From contig CP063166.1 in assembly GCA_016806145.1 (NCBI GenBank), positions 1,178,001 through 1,242,000 on the forward strand: a stretch of 64,000 nucleotides of DNA, written 5' to 3'. The notes under the pieces are model-generated. The model saw only the letters and a program-made list of their open reading frames with translations. It was not told the origin of the DNA and searched no databases. Positions 35,824 through 44,273 of this stretch are shown piece by piece (position 1 is the stretch's first letter; every line of letters begins with the position of its first letter). The DNA comes from Variovorax paradoxus. GTDB lineage: Bacteria > Pseudomonadota > Gammaproteobacteria > Burkholderiales > Burkholderiaceae_C. The translations under genes and the position numbers were made by a program.

Positions 35824-37686
35824 GTGCTCCGGATCCTGCGCGGGCGGCTGCCCGCGATGCCGATCGCGTCGTGGCTGCTGCTGCTCGTCCTGGCGCTGTG
35901 CAGTGGATGGGCCGGGGGGGCGCATGCGGCCGACGCGCCGATCGAGCTGCGCAGCGGCACCGTCACCACCGCGGTCGATGGCGTGCTGCGCAGCGAGCCG
36001 GTGGAGTTGTCGTACCACTGGGACCGGCAGCACCGCGGCCGCTCCGGCTTCGCGAGCTTCGACCTGCCTTTCAAGCTGGCGGTCGCGCCGAACACGCCCT
36101 GGGGCATCTTCATCCCGCGCACCGGCAACGTGTTCGAGGTGGAGCTCAACGGCGCGCTGCTGCAGGTCTACGGCGACCTCTCGAAGGGCAACGGTGCCGA
36201 CTACGCCAAGGCGCCGATCTACGTGCCGGTGCCCGGCGAGTTGCTCCGGGCCGGCGAGAACCACCTGCTGATCCGCATCCATGCCGACAGCGCGCGCCGC
36301 GCGGGGCTGTCGCGGGTGTTCATCGGTCCGGCCGACCCGGTGCGCAACGGGCTGTTCGAGCCGGCCTACGCCTGGCGCTTCACCGCCTCGGTGCTGCTGA
36401 CCGCCTTCAGCCTGGTCGTCGGCGCCATCGCGCTGGCGCTGTGGCTCACGCAGGTCGACGCGACCACGGCCGGACAGCCGCGCCGCGACGGCATCTACCT
36501 GTGGGCGGCGCTGGCCGAGTGCTGCTGGGCGATCCGGGTGGCCGACGGGGTGATCACCGAGCCGCCGCTGCCGTGGGTGCCCTGGGGCGTGCTGATGGCG
36601 GCCTGCTATGCCGGCTGGGCCGCCTCGGCCATGATGTTCTGCTACCACCTGGCCGACTGGGGCCGCACGGCGCGCACGCGCTGGCTGCGCTGGCCGCTGC
36701 TGGCCGTGGTGCTGGGCACCGTGGTCTCGACCACGCTCGCGCTGCAGCGCGAGGAGCCGATCTGGCTCACCGGCTGGCTCGCGATCGAGATCGTGGTGAT
36801 CGCGGTCTTCGTCGGCGCCTTCGTCGGGTCCACGGCGCGGCGGCCCAGCGCCGAGCGGCTGCTGGTGGCCGCCGCGGCCCTGCTCACGCTGGCCTTCGGC
36901 GTGCGCGACTGGCTGGTGATCCGCCTGAGCGACGCCTACGGCGAGACCACCTGGGTGCGCTACTCGTCGGTGTTCTTCGGCATCGCGCTGCTTCTGATCG
37001 TGCTGCGGCGCTTCCGCGCGGCCAGCGTGGCGGCGCGCGGCGCGGTCCGCACCCTGGCCGAGCGGGTGGCGCAGCGCGAGCGCGAGCTGGCCTCGACCTA
37101 TGCCGAACTCGAGCGGGCGGCGCGCGACCAGGCGCGCACCCACGAGCGCGAGCGCATCCTGCGCGACATGCACGACGGCGTGGGCTCGCACATCAGCTCG
37201 GCCATCCGCCAGCTGCAGTCGGGCCAGACCAGTTCCGAGGAGCTGCTGCGCACGCTGCGCGACTCGATGGACCAGCTCAAGCTGTCGATCGACTCGATCC
37301 ACCTGCCGCCGGGCGACGTCGGCGCGCTGCTGGCGGCGTTCCGCTACCGGCTCGAGCCGCGGCTGGCCACGGCCGAGATCGCGCTCGACTGGGCCGTGGA
37401 CGAGGTGACGCCGGTGGCGCACCTCGACGCGCACGGCATGCGGCAGTTGCAGTTCCTGCTGTTCGAGGCGATCTCGAACGTGCTGCAGCACGCCCGGGCG
37501 CGGGTGCTGCGGCTGGAGGCCAGCATGGAGGGCACGGCGGTGGCGCTGCGCGTGATCGACGACGGGCGCGGCTTCGACGCCAGCCGGCCGCCGCGCTCGC
37601 TGGCCGAGCGCGCGGGCGCCATCGGGGCGCGGCTGGCGATCGAAAGCCGACCGGGCCGCACGGTCGTTCAACTGGTCTTCGATTGA
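35824..37686 (+). CDS. 7TM-type sensor histidine kinase (HisKA_3)
   Basis: Partner of the preceding regulator. GTG 35824 gives 620 residues; ATG 35857 is the alternative. A signal peptide ends near AHAADA (about 36). A periplasmic beta-rich domain follows (about 37-178) with FDLPFKLAVAPNTPWGIFIPR, resembling the sensory domain found in 7TMR-DISM receptors. About seven helices (185-395) come next, then a coiled coil (400-440). The dimerisation/phosphorylation site is RDMHDGVGSHISS (H450), typical of HisKA_3 kinases that pair with NarL regulators. The ATPase domain holds FEAISNVLQHARA (N box) and DDGRGFD. The fold suggests carbohydrate or envelope sensing, but no ligand is evident. Confidence 0.9.
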   Translation: MLRILRGRLPAMPIASWLLLLVLALCSGWAGGAHAADAPIELRSGTVTTAVDGVLRSEPVELSYHWDRQHRGRSGFASFDLPFKLAVAPNTPWGIFIPRTGNVFEVELNGALLQVYGDLSKGNGADYAKAPIYVPVPGELLRAGENHLLIRIHADSARRAGLSRVFIGPADPVRNGLFEPAYAWRFTASVLLTAFSLVVGAIALALWLTQVDATTAGQPRRDGIYLWAALAECCWAIRVADGVITEPPLPWVPWGVLMAACYAGWAASAMMFCYHLADWGRTARTRWLRWPLLAVVLGTVVSTTLALQREEPIWLTGWLAIEIVVIAVFVGAFVGSTARRPSAERLLVAAAALLTLAFGVRDWLVIRLSDAYGETTWVRYSSVFFGIALLLIVLRRFRAASVAARGAVRTLAERVAQRERELASTYAELERAARDQARTHERERILRDMHDGVGSHISSAIRQLQSGQTSSEELLRTLRDSMDQLKLSIDSIHLPPGDVGALLAAFRYRLEPRLATAEIALDWAVDEVTPVAHLDAHGMRQLQFLLFEAISNVLQHARARVLRLEASMEGTAVALRVIDDGRGFDASRPPRSLAERAGAIGARLAIESRPGRTVVQLVFD

Positions 37687-37718
37687 GCGGGCGCAGCGGG
37701 CGCGGATAATCCGCGCCC

Positions 37719-38873
37719 ATGTCCGCCGTGTTCAATCAGCCCTCCCTGGCGCGCCGGGTCGCGCCCATCTTCCAGGGCTTCGACGGCTTTCTGGCCTTCG
37801 CCGTGCTGCTGCTGGCCTTCGCGGGCCTGCTGACGATGTACTCATCGGGCTACGACCACGGCACCCGCTTCTTCGACCACGGTCGCAACATGCTGCTGGC
37901 CGGCTTCATCATGTTCGTGGTGGCGCAGGTGCCGCCGCAGCGGCTGATGCTGGCGGCCGTGCCGCTCTACGCGGCGGGGGTGGCGCTGCTGGTCGCGGTG
38001 GCGCTGTTCGGCATCACCAAGAAGGGCGCCACGCGCTGGATCAACGTGGGCATGGTGATCCAGCCCAGCGAGATCCTGAAGATCGCCATGCCGCTGATGC
38101 TGGCCTGGTGGTTCCAGCGCCGCGAGGGGCAGCTGCGGCCGCTCGACTTCGTGGTGGCGACCGTGCTGCTCGCGGTGCCGGTCGGCCTGATCATGAAGCA
38201 GCCCGACCTCGGCACCTCGCTGCTGGTGCTGGCGGCCGGCCTGGCGGTGATCTTCTTCGCCGGCCTGCCATGGAAGCTGATCGTGCCGCCGGTGCTGCTG
38301 GGCGCCGTGGCGATCACGCTGATCGTGAGCTTCGAATCGCGGCTGTGCACCGACGGCGTCGACTGGCGCGTGCTGCACGACTACCAGAAGCAGCGCGTGT
38401 GCACCTTGCTCGACCCGAGCAAGGACCCGCTGGGCAAGGGCTTCCACATCATCCAGGGGATGATCGCCATCGGCTCGGGCGGCGTCGGCGGCAAGGGCTT
38501 CATGCAGGGCACGCAGACGCACCTCGAGTTCATCCCCGAGCGCACCACCGACTTCATCTTCGCCGCCTATTCCGAGGAGTTCGGCCTGGTGGGCAACCTG
38601 GCGCTGATCTCGGCCTTCATCCTGCTGATCTTCCGCGGGCTGGCGATCGCGCTCAACGCCACCACGCTGTTCTCGCGCCTGCTGGCGGGCGCGGTGACCA
38701 TGATCTTCTTCACCTACGCCTTCGTGAACATGGGCATGGTCAGCGGCATCCTGCCGGTGGTGGGGGTGCCGCTGCCCTTCATCAGCTATGGCGGCACGGC
38801 CATGGTCACGCTGGGGCTGGGGCTCGGGATCCTGATGTCGATCGCGCGAGCTCGAAAACTGGCGCAGTCGTAG
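37719..38873 (+). CDS. rodA: Rod-shape peptidoglycan polymerase RodA (MrdB)
   Basis: RodA is the SEDS glycosyltransferase of the elongation complex, partner of PBP2. At 384 residues with about ten helices it carries KKGATRWINVGMVIQPSEILK, MKQPDLGTSLLVLAAG, the DP loop LLDPSKDPLGKGFHIIQGMIAIGSGG, FIPERTTDFIFAAYSEEFG, and PLPFISYGGTAMV. mreBCD and mrdA are not here, so it is split from the usual mre operon, at least within this window. GATAAT at 37705-37710 lies 8 nt before the ATG, fitting a leaderless start. Confidence 0.96.
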   Translation: MSAVFNQPSLARRVAPIFQGFDGFLAFAVLLLAFAGLLTMYSSGYDHGTRFFDHGRNMLLAGFIMFVVAQVPPQRLMLAAVPLYAAGVALLVAVALFGITKKGATRWINVGMVIQPSEILKIAMPLMLAWWFQRREGQLRPLDFVVATVLLAVPVGLIMKQPDLGTSLLVLAAGLAVIFFAGLPWKLIVPPVLLGAVAITLIVSFESRLCTDGVDWRVLHDYQKQRVCTLLDPSKDPLGKGFHIIQGMIAIGSGGVGGKGFMQGTQTHLEFIPERTTDFIFAAYSEEFGLVGNLALISAFILLIFRGLAIALNATTLFSRLLAGAVTMIFFTYAFVNMGMVSGILPVVGVPLPFISYGGTAMVTLGLGLGILMSIARARKLAQS

Positions 38874-38915
38874 CGGGAAACACCGCGGAAACGGCTTTGC
38901 CGGGCCGCTGGTGTT

Positions 38916-38963
38916 GCCCCCGGTAGGGGGTTGGAGCGCACGCAGTGCGCGGAGCCTGGGGGC
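38916..38963. repeat. Extragenic palindromic element between rodA and tldD
   Basis: CCCCC-GGTA-GGGGG (38917-38930) is followed by GCGCAC-GCA-GTGCGC (38936-38950), and the outer GCCCCC (38916) can also pair with GGGGGC (38958-38963). Similar GC-rich double hairpins are scattered between genes in Comamonadaceae (from general knowledge; not checkable here). It could also reduce read-through from rodA. Confidence 0.5.
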
Positions 38964-38978
38964 GAGCAATAATCCTTC

Positions 38979-40439
38979 ATGATCTCCCGCGAACCCACCA
39001 TCGAGCGCCTTGCCACGGCGCAACAACTGCTGCTCACGCCGTTCGGCCTCGACGAATCGCATCTGAGCAAGGCCCTGGCCGAGATCACCGCGCACCGCGT
39101 GGACGACGCCGACCTGTATTTCCAGTACACCCGCAGCGAGGGCTGGAGCCTCGAGGAAGGCATCGTCAAGACCGGCAGCTTCAGCATCGACCAGGGCGTC
39201 GGCGTGCGCGCGGTCAGCGGCGAGAAGACGGCCTTCGCCTATTCCGACGACATCTCCGAGGCCTCGCTGCTCGACGCGGCGCGCACCGTGCGCTCGATCT
39301 CCTCCGCGGGCCGCACCGGCCGCGTGAAGACCGTGCCGCGCAAGATCGCCTCGAGCCGCTCGCTCTATGCCGGCCTCGATCCCATCGCCACGCTCGACAG
39401 CACCGCCAAGGTGAAGCTGCTCGAGAAGGTCGAGCAGCTGGCCCGCTCGCGCGACCCGCGCGTGTCGCAGGTCATGGCCGGCCTCGCGAGCGAGTACGAC
39501 GTGGTGCTGGTGGCGCGCGCCGACGGCACGCTGGCGGCCGACGTGCGGCCGCTGGTGCGGCTGTCGGTCACCGTCATCGCCGAGCAGAACGGCCGCCGCG
39601 AGGTGGGCTCGGGCGGCGGCGGCGGACGCTTCGGCCTGGCCTACTTCGACGACGAGCAGATCGCCGAGTACGTCGACCATGCCGTCAAGTCGGCGCTGAC
39701 CAACCTCGAGTCGCGCCCCGCGCCCGCGGGCGAGATGACCGTGGTGCTCGGCCCGGGCTGGCCCGGCATCCTGCTGCACGAAGCCATCGGCCACGGCCTC
39801 GAGGGCGACTTCAACCGCAAGGGCTCGAGTGCCTTCTCGGGCCGCATCGGCCAGCGCGTGGCCGCCAAGGGCGTGACCGTGCTCGACGACGGCACCATCG
39901 CCGACCGCCGCGGCTCGCTCAATGTCGACGACGAGGGCAACGCCAGTCAGCGCAACGTGCTGATCGAGGACGGCATCCTCAAGGGCTACATCCAGGACGC
40001 GCTCAATGCGCGCCTGATGAAGGTCAAGCCGACCGGCAACGGCCGCCGCGAGAGCTATGCCCACGTGCCGATGCCGCGCATGACCAACACCTACATGCTC
40101 GGCGGCGACAAGGCGCCCGAGGAGATCGTGGCGAGCATCAAGAAGGGCCTGTACGCCGTCAACTTCGGCGGCGGCCAGGTCGACATCACGAGCGGCAAGT
40201 TCGTGTTCTCGGCCAGCGAGGCCTACTGGGTCGAGAACGGCAAGATCCAGTACCCGGTCAAGGGCGCGACCATCGTGGGCAACGGCCCCGACGCGCTGAC
40301 CCGCGTGAAGATGATCGGCGACGACATGGCGCTCGACTCGGGCGTGGGCACCTGCGGCAAGGAAGGCCAGAGCGTGCCGGTGGGCGTCGGCCAGCCCACC
40401 TTGCGCATCGACGGGCTCACTGTAGGCGGAACGGCTTAA
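38979..40439 (+). CDS. tldD: Metalloprotease TldD
   Basis: TldD forms a heterodimeric zinc protease with PmbA/TldE and degrades unfolded peptides; in some bacteria it also matures microcins. The 486 residues show the N-terminal domain with AVSGEKTAFAYSDDI and the active-site helix LLHEAIGHGLEGDF, whose HEAIGH (267-272) carries the zinc histidines. Farther on are GSLNVDDEGN, HVPMPRMTNTYMLGG and the C-terminal GTCGKEGQSVPVGVGQPTLRI. AATAAT is 5 nt before ATG 38979, immediately after the palindromic element. Confidence 0.95.
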   Translation: MISREPTIERLATAQQLLLTPFGLDESHLSKALAEITAHRVDDADLYFQYTRSEGWSLEEGIVKTGSFSIDQGVGVRAVSGEKTAFAYSDDISEASLLDAARTVRSISSAGRTGRVKTVPRKIASSRSLYAGLDPIATLDSTAKVKLLEKVEQLARSRDPRVSQVMAGLASEYDVVLVARADGTLAADVRPLVRLSVTVIAEQNGRREVGSGGGGGRFGLAYFDDEQIAEYVDHAVKSALTNLESRPAPAGEMTVVLGPGWPGILLHEAIGHGLEGDFNRKGSSAFSGRIGQRVAAKGVTVLDDGTIADRRGSLNVDDEGNASQRNVLIEDGILKGYIQDALNARLMKVKPTGNGRRESYAHVPMPRMTNTYMLGGDKAPEEIVASIKKGLYAVNFGGGQVDITSGKFVFSASEAYWVENGKIQYPVKGATIVGNGPDALTRVKMIGDDMALDSGVGTCGKEGQSVPVGVGQPTLRIDGLTVGGTA

Positions 40440-40451
40440 GACTTTCGTCAC

Positions 40452-40481
40452 TTGCGAAGCGTTTCCTCCCGTTGCTAAGCT
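40452..40481 (+). promoter_or_regulatory. Possible promoter of the BamE-like lipoprotein gene
   Basis: TTGCGA (40452-40457), 18-bp spacer, TAAGCT (40476-40481). It would give a 5' UTR of about 30 nt with AAGGAG in place. Weak -10. Confidence 0.3.
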
Positions 40482-40519
40482 GCGCCCTTTTGCGAACGAC
40501 GCATTCAAGGAGCATTTCA

Positions 40520-41053
40520 ATGGGGAACAGGATCCACTCGCCCGCCGCCCTCTGGGCCATGACCGCCCTGGTCGCGCTGGCCAGCGCCGGCTGCGCATCG
40601 CGCGGCGGCTCGGGCAGCCAGAGCGAGGCCGCGCCCGCGGCGGCCGCCCCGGCGGCTCCCGCGCGCAGCGGCTCCAGGGCCGGCATGGACGCGCAGGGCA
40701 ATGTCGTCGATTCGTCCAAGGTCGAGGCCGGCAGCGGCCGCACCGTCAAGGGTCTCAACGGCTACGAGGGCGAGATCACCGGCAACCCGGCGCGCAACAG
40801 CAAGTTCACTCGCCTGCAGATCGGCATGAGCGCCAAGCAGGTCACCGACCTCGCGGGCCAGCCCACCGACCAGGGCGCCTACGTGACCGGCAAGGCCTTC
40901 ATCCCGTTCTATTTCGGCAGCGACCGCCATCGCTTCGAAATGACCTACAAGGGCCAGGGCCGCCTGATCTTCGCGGGCGGCGGCATGGGCGACTACTCGA
41001 GCGGCAACCTGATCTGGATCATCCACAACGCCAACGAATCGGGCTACCGCTGA
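40520..41053 (+). CDS. Putative lipoprotein with BamE (SmpA/OmlA)-like domain
   Basis: The 177-residue product begins with a signal peptide and a lipobox ending LASAGC (lipidated Cys about 25). A low-complexity Ala/Pro/Ser linker follows (about 26-55). The C-terminal ~95 residues contain FTRLQIGMSAKQVTDLAGQPTD, the small two-helix/beta pattern seen in BamE-type outer-membrane lipoproteins, ending with strands FEMTYKGQGRLIFAGGG and LIWIIHNANESGYR. BamE helps the outer-membrane protein assembly machine; this may be a paralogue. AAGGAG is 7 nt before ATG 40520. A strong terminator follows. Confidence 0.7.
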   Translation: MGNRIHSPAALWAMTALVALASAGCASRGGSGSQSEAAPAAAAPAAPARSGSRAGMDAQGNVVDSSKVEAGSGRTVKGLNGYEGEITGNPARNSKFTRLQIGMSAKQVTDLAGQPTDQGAYVTGKAFIPFYFGSDRHRFEMTYKGQGRLIFAGGGMGDYSSGNLIWIIHNANESGYR

Positions 41054-41098
41054 GCCCGTTCCCGGGCGCCGGTCCCGTCGGCGCCAAAACAACGAACG

Positions 41099-41126
41099 CC
41101 CGGCCTCCAGGCCGGGTTTTGTTTTT
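41099..41126 (+). terminator. Strong Rho-independent terminator after the lipoprotein gene
   Basis: CCCGGCCT-CC-AGGCCGGG (41099-41116) followed by TTTTGTTTTT. It is a textbook intrinsic terminator isolating the lipoprotein gene from the aroG leader promoter just downstream. Confidence 0.9.
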
Positions 41127-41129
41127 CCG

Positions 41130-41138
41130 TGCTACATT
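41130..41138 (+). promoter_or_regulatory. Extended -10 promoter of the aroG leader
   Basis: TGCTACATT contains the extended -10 pattern TGnTAnnnT (TACATT at 41133-41138). It lies 7 nt before the leader-peptide ATG, so the transcript would be leaderless. No recognisable -35; that region overlaps the upstream terminator. Confidence 0.5.
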
Positions 41139-41145
41139 CGCGCCC

Positions 41146-41223
41146 ATGTCCGCCGCTCTCCGCGCCTATTTCTTTGCCTACTTTTGGTTCCCGGTTTCCG
41201 GCGGACGAGAGGCGAGCGCGTAA
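41146..41223 (+). CDS. Aromatic-amino-acid leader peptide of aroG (attenuator)
   Basis: A 25-codon ORF, ATG 41146 to TAA 41221. Residues 8-15 read YFFAYFWF: two Tyr, four Phe and one Trp in eight codons (41167-41190). This is the hallmark of a transcription-attenuation leader, where slow decoding of scarce charged tRNAs stalls the ribosome. The RNA can form three exclusive pairings: TCCGCCG (41149-41155) with CGGCGGA (41199-41205); CCGGCGG (41198-41204) with CCGCCGG (41248-41254), the antiterminator; and the terminator 41246-41275. A ribosome stalled on the aromatic codons would cover the first strand and favour antitermination. The downstream gene makes the first enzyme of aromatic synthesis, which fits. 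Confidence 0.85.
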   Translation: MSAALRAYFFAYFWFPVSGGREASA

Positions 41224-41245
41224 AGCAGACAGGCACCCCTCCCAA

Positions 41246-41279
41246 AACCGCCGGCGCAAGCAGCCCCGGCGGTTTTTTT
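41246..41279 (+). terminator. Attenuator terminator in the aroG leader
   Basis: ACCGCCGG (41247-41254) pairs with CCGGCGGT (41266-41273) around an 11-nt loop, followed by seven Ts (41273-41279). It ends 36 nt before the aroG ATG, inside the aroG transcription unit, so it works as an attenuator rather than a gene-end terminator. Its 5' arm competes with the antiterminator strand at 41198-41204. Confidence 0.9.
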
Positions 41280-41315
41280 ATGCCCTGACGATATTCAATC
41301 CAACAAGGAACCCTC

Positions 41316-42434
<1,119 letters not shown>

Positions 42435-42438
42435 TCGC

Positions 42439-42945
42439 TCAGATCAGCGCGGCGAGTTCGGGCCAGTGATGGCGCACCGCGGCGGCCTCGTCGCCGTCGG
42501 GCGCCATCAGCGAGAAGTCGGCGAAGTCGAAGCCCGGCCCGACCATGCAGGCGACCAGCGTGAAGTCGCCCGCCGCATGGCTTTCGATCGGCCGCGCGGC
42601 CTGCCACTGGCCCGCGGGCACCACGTGCTGGGGCCGCGTGCCGTGCACGTCGACGGGCCCGAGCCGCACATGGGCCGGCGCGGTGCGCAGCGCGGCATCG
42701 CAGGTCCACAGTGCCAGCGGCACGCCTTCGAGATGCACCCAGACCTCGTCGGACAGCACCCGGTGCCAGCGCGAATGCTGGCCGGCTTCGAGCAGGAAGT
42801 AGATGCTGGTGAGTGCGCTGCGGGCCGCGCGATCGTCGGCGGGAGTCACCTGCACCGCGGAGCGGAACACCTCGCGGTACCAGCCGCCCTCGGGATGCGG
42901 CTGCAGCCCCAGCGTGTCGATGAGTTGGGTGGCGCGCTGGGTCAT
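42439..42945 (-). CDS. DUF985 cupin-fold protein
   Basis: The 168-residue protein has the pattern of the DUF985/cupin_5 family: LGLQPHPEGGWYREVFRS near the start, ALTSIYFLLEAGQHSRWHRVLSDEVW with the His-rich cupin strand, VVPAGQWQAARPI, and LVACMVGPGFDFADFSL near the end. Family members bind a small ligand or metal in a beta barrel; no specific reaction is known to me. 14 bp separate it from the upstream gene on the same strand. Confidence 0.85.
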   Translation of the reverse strand: MTQRATQLIDTLGLQPHPEGGWYREVFRSAVQVTPADDRAARSALTSIYFLLEAGQHSRWHRVLSDEVWVHLEGVPLALWTCDAALRTAPAHVRLGPVDVHGTRPQHVVPAGQWQAARPIESHAAGDFTLVACMVGPGFDFADFSLMAPDGDEAAAVRHHWPELAALI

Positions 42946-42959
42946 GGGCGGGTCCTCGT

Positions 42960-44261
42960 TCAGGGGGTGGCGGGAAAGTGCCAGCCGGCCAGGTGCTTCA
43001 GGTCGCTGGCCTGGCCGCCGGGAATGCGCTCGGGCAGGGGCTGGGCATGCGATGGCGCCGGCACGCCGACCGCGATCCGCGTCACGCCGGTGGTCTTGCC
43101 GAGCCCGGCGACCCAGCTCTGCCAGCGCTCGCCGTTGCGGCGGTCGCGAAAGCCGATGCCGACGATCTGCTCGGCGGTGGGTGGTGTGGGCGAGAGCAGG
43201 TCCAGGTATTCCACGCGGCCGCGCACGATGCCGCGATGGTCGGCCTTCACTTCGTGGCAGTAGGCGGCGGTCCACAGGTCCTCGCGCAGGCGCACGGCAT
43301 GCACGTCGCCTGCGGCCGGCGCGCCGGGGATCGACTTGGCGCGCGCACCGGCGGCGGGCTTGCGCCGAACCGGCTCGGCGGCCTCGGCGGGCGGTTCCTG
43401 CCTGGGACGCTTCAGATGGCCGAACAGCCGCGCCACCAGTTGCTCGTCGAGGCCGTCGGCCGCGCGCCACCAGCCCAGCGGGGCCGGTGCCTCGACCCTG
43501 GTGGAAGGGCGCTGATCGCGTTCGATCGCGGTGGTCCAGCGCGTGAACAGTCCCGGATGCTCGGGCGTCTGCATGACGCCGAGCGTGGCCAGCGCCTCGA
43601 GCACCGTCTCGCGGCGATAGGGATTGTTCACGCGCAGCAGCTTCGCATCCTTGAGCGCGGTGCGCGCCTTGCCGTAGCGCGCATCGGCCGGCAGCGCGCG
43701 CAGCAGGTCGAGCAGGCGATGGAAGACCCAGATGTCGCGCGGTGTCGGCCGCGGCCAGCCATCGGCCGGGCCCGCGGCTTCCAGCGCCAGCAGGCCTTCG
43801 ACCGGTCCGCCGGTGCCCCAGCCCGCGCCCTGCAGATGGCGGAAGTAGGCGCGCAGCGTCGGGTCCGCGCGCTCGTCGCGGTGGAAGCAGACGCGGCAGC
43901 TGCCGCCGCCCATGGCCTCCATCGGATGCGCCGGCATCGCGAGGCCGAGGGCAGTGGCGGGCAGCACCGTGAGCCAGGCCAGGTCGCTCGAGCTCATCGA
44001 GGCGACGAAGGCGTCGGCCGCGCGGCGCAGGTCGACGCGGGCCGCGGCCTGCCGCAGGCGGTTCACCGCCTCGTCGTGCGGGATCGCGATGAAACGGTTG
44101 GGCTCGAGGCCGGCGTCGGCCAGCGCTTGCCGCTCGGTCTCGCTGAAGGTGTCGGGAATGCGGTGGCAATGGTTGCCGTCGGCGTCGAAGTAGCTGTTGC
44201 CGTTGTCGTAGACGCGGCGCAGCAGGCCGAGCAGCGTGTCGTCGGGTGCCGCGGCCGCCAT
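42960..44261 (-). CDS. Conserved hypothetical protein with CxxCxH motif
   Basis: I do not recognise this 433-residue protein. It is soluble, with no signal peptide or membrane segment. The N-terminus has DNGNSYFDADGNHCHRIPDTF (split Cys/His), followed by SCRVCFHRDE (C122, C125, H127) that may bind metal. A middle helical region (about 170-245) has KLLRVNNPYRRETVLEALATLGVM. A Pro/Ala-rich linker (~288-320) leads to a C-terminal domain (about 322-433) with AYCHEVKADHRGIVRGRVEYLDLL and IVGIGFRDRRNGERW. It lies between mpl and the cupin gene, with short gaps suggesting an operon. Confidence 0.6.
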   Translation of the reverse strand: MAAAAPDDTLLGLLRRVYDNGNSYFDADGNHCHRIPDTFSETERQALADAGLEPNRFIAIPHDEAVNRLRQAAARVDLRRAADAFVASMSSSDLAWLTVLPATALGLAMPAHPMEAMGGGSCRVCFHRDERADPTLRAYFRHLQGAGWGTGGPVEGLLALEAAGPADGWPRPTPRDIWVFHRLLDLLRALPADARYGKARTALKDAKLLRVNNPYRRETVLEALATLGVMQTPEHPGLFTRWTTAIERDQRPSTRVEAPAPLGWWRAADGLDEQLVARLFGHLKRPRQEPPAEAAEPVRRKPAAGARAKSIPGAPAAGDVHAVRLREDLWTAAYCHEVKADHRGIVRGRVEYLDLLSPTPPTAEQIVGIGFRDRRNGERWQSWVAGLGKTTGVTRIAVGVPAPSHAQPLPERIPGGQASDLKHLAGWHFPATP

Positions 44262-44273
44262 GCGCGATCCCGC

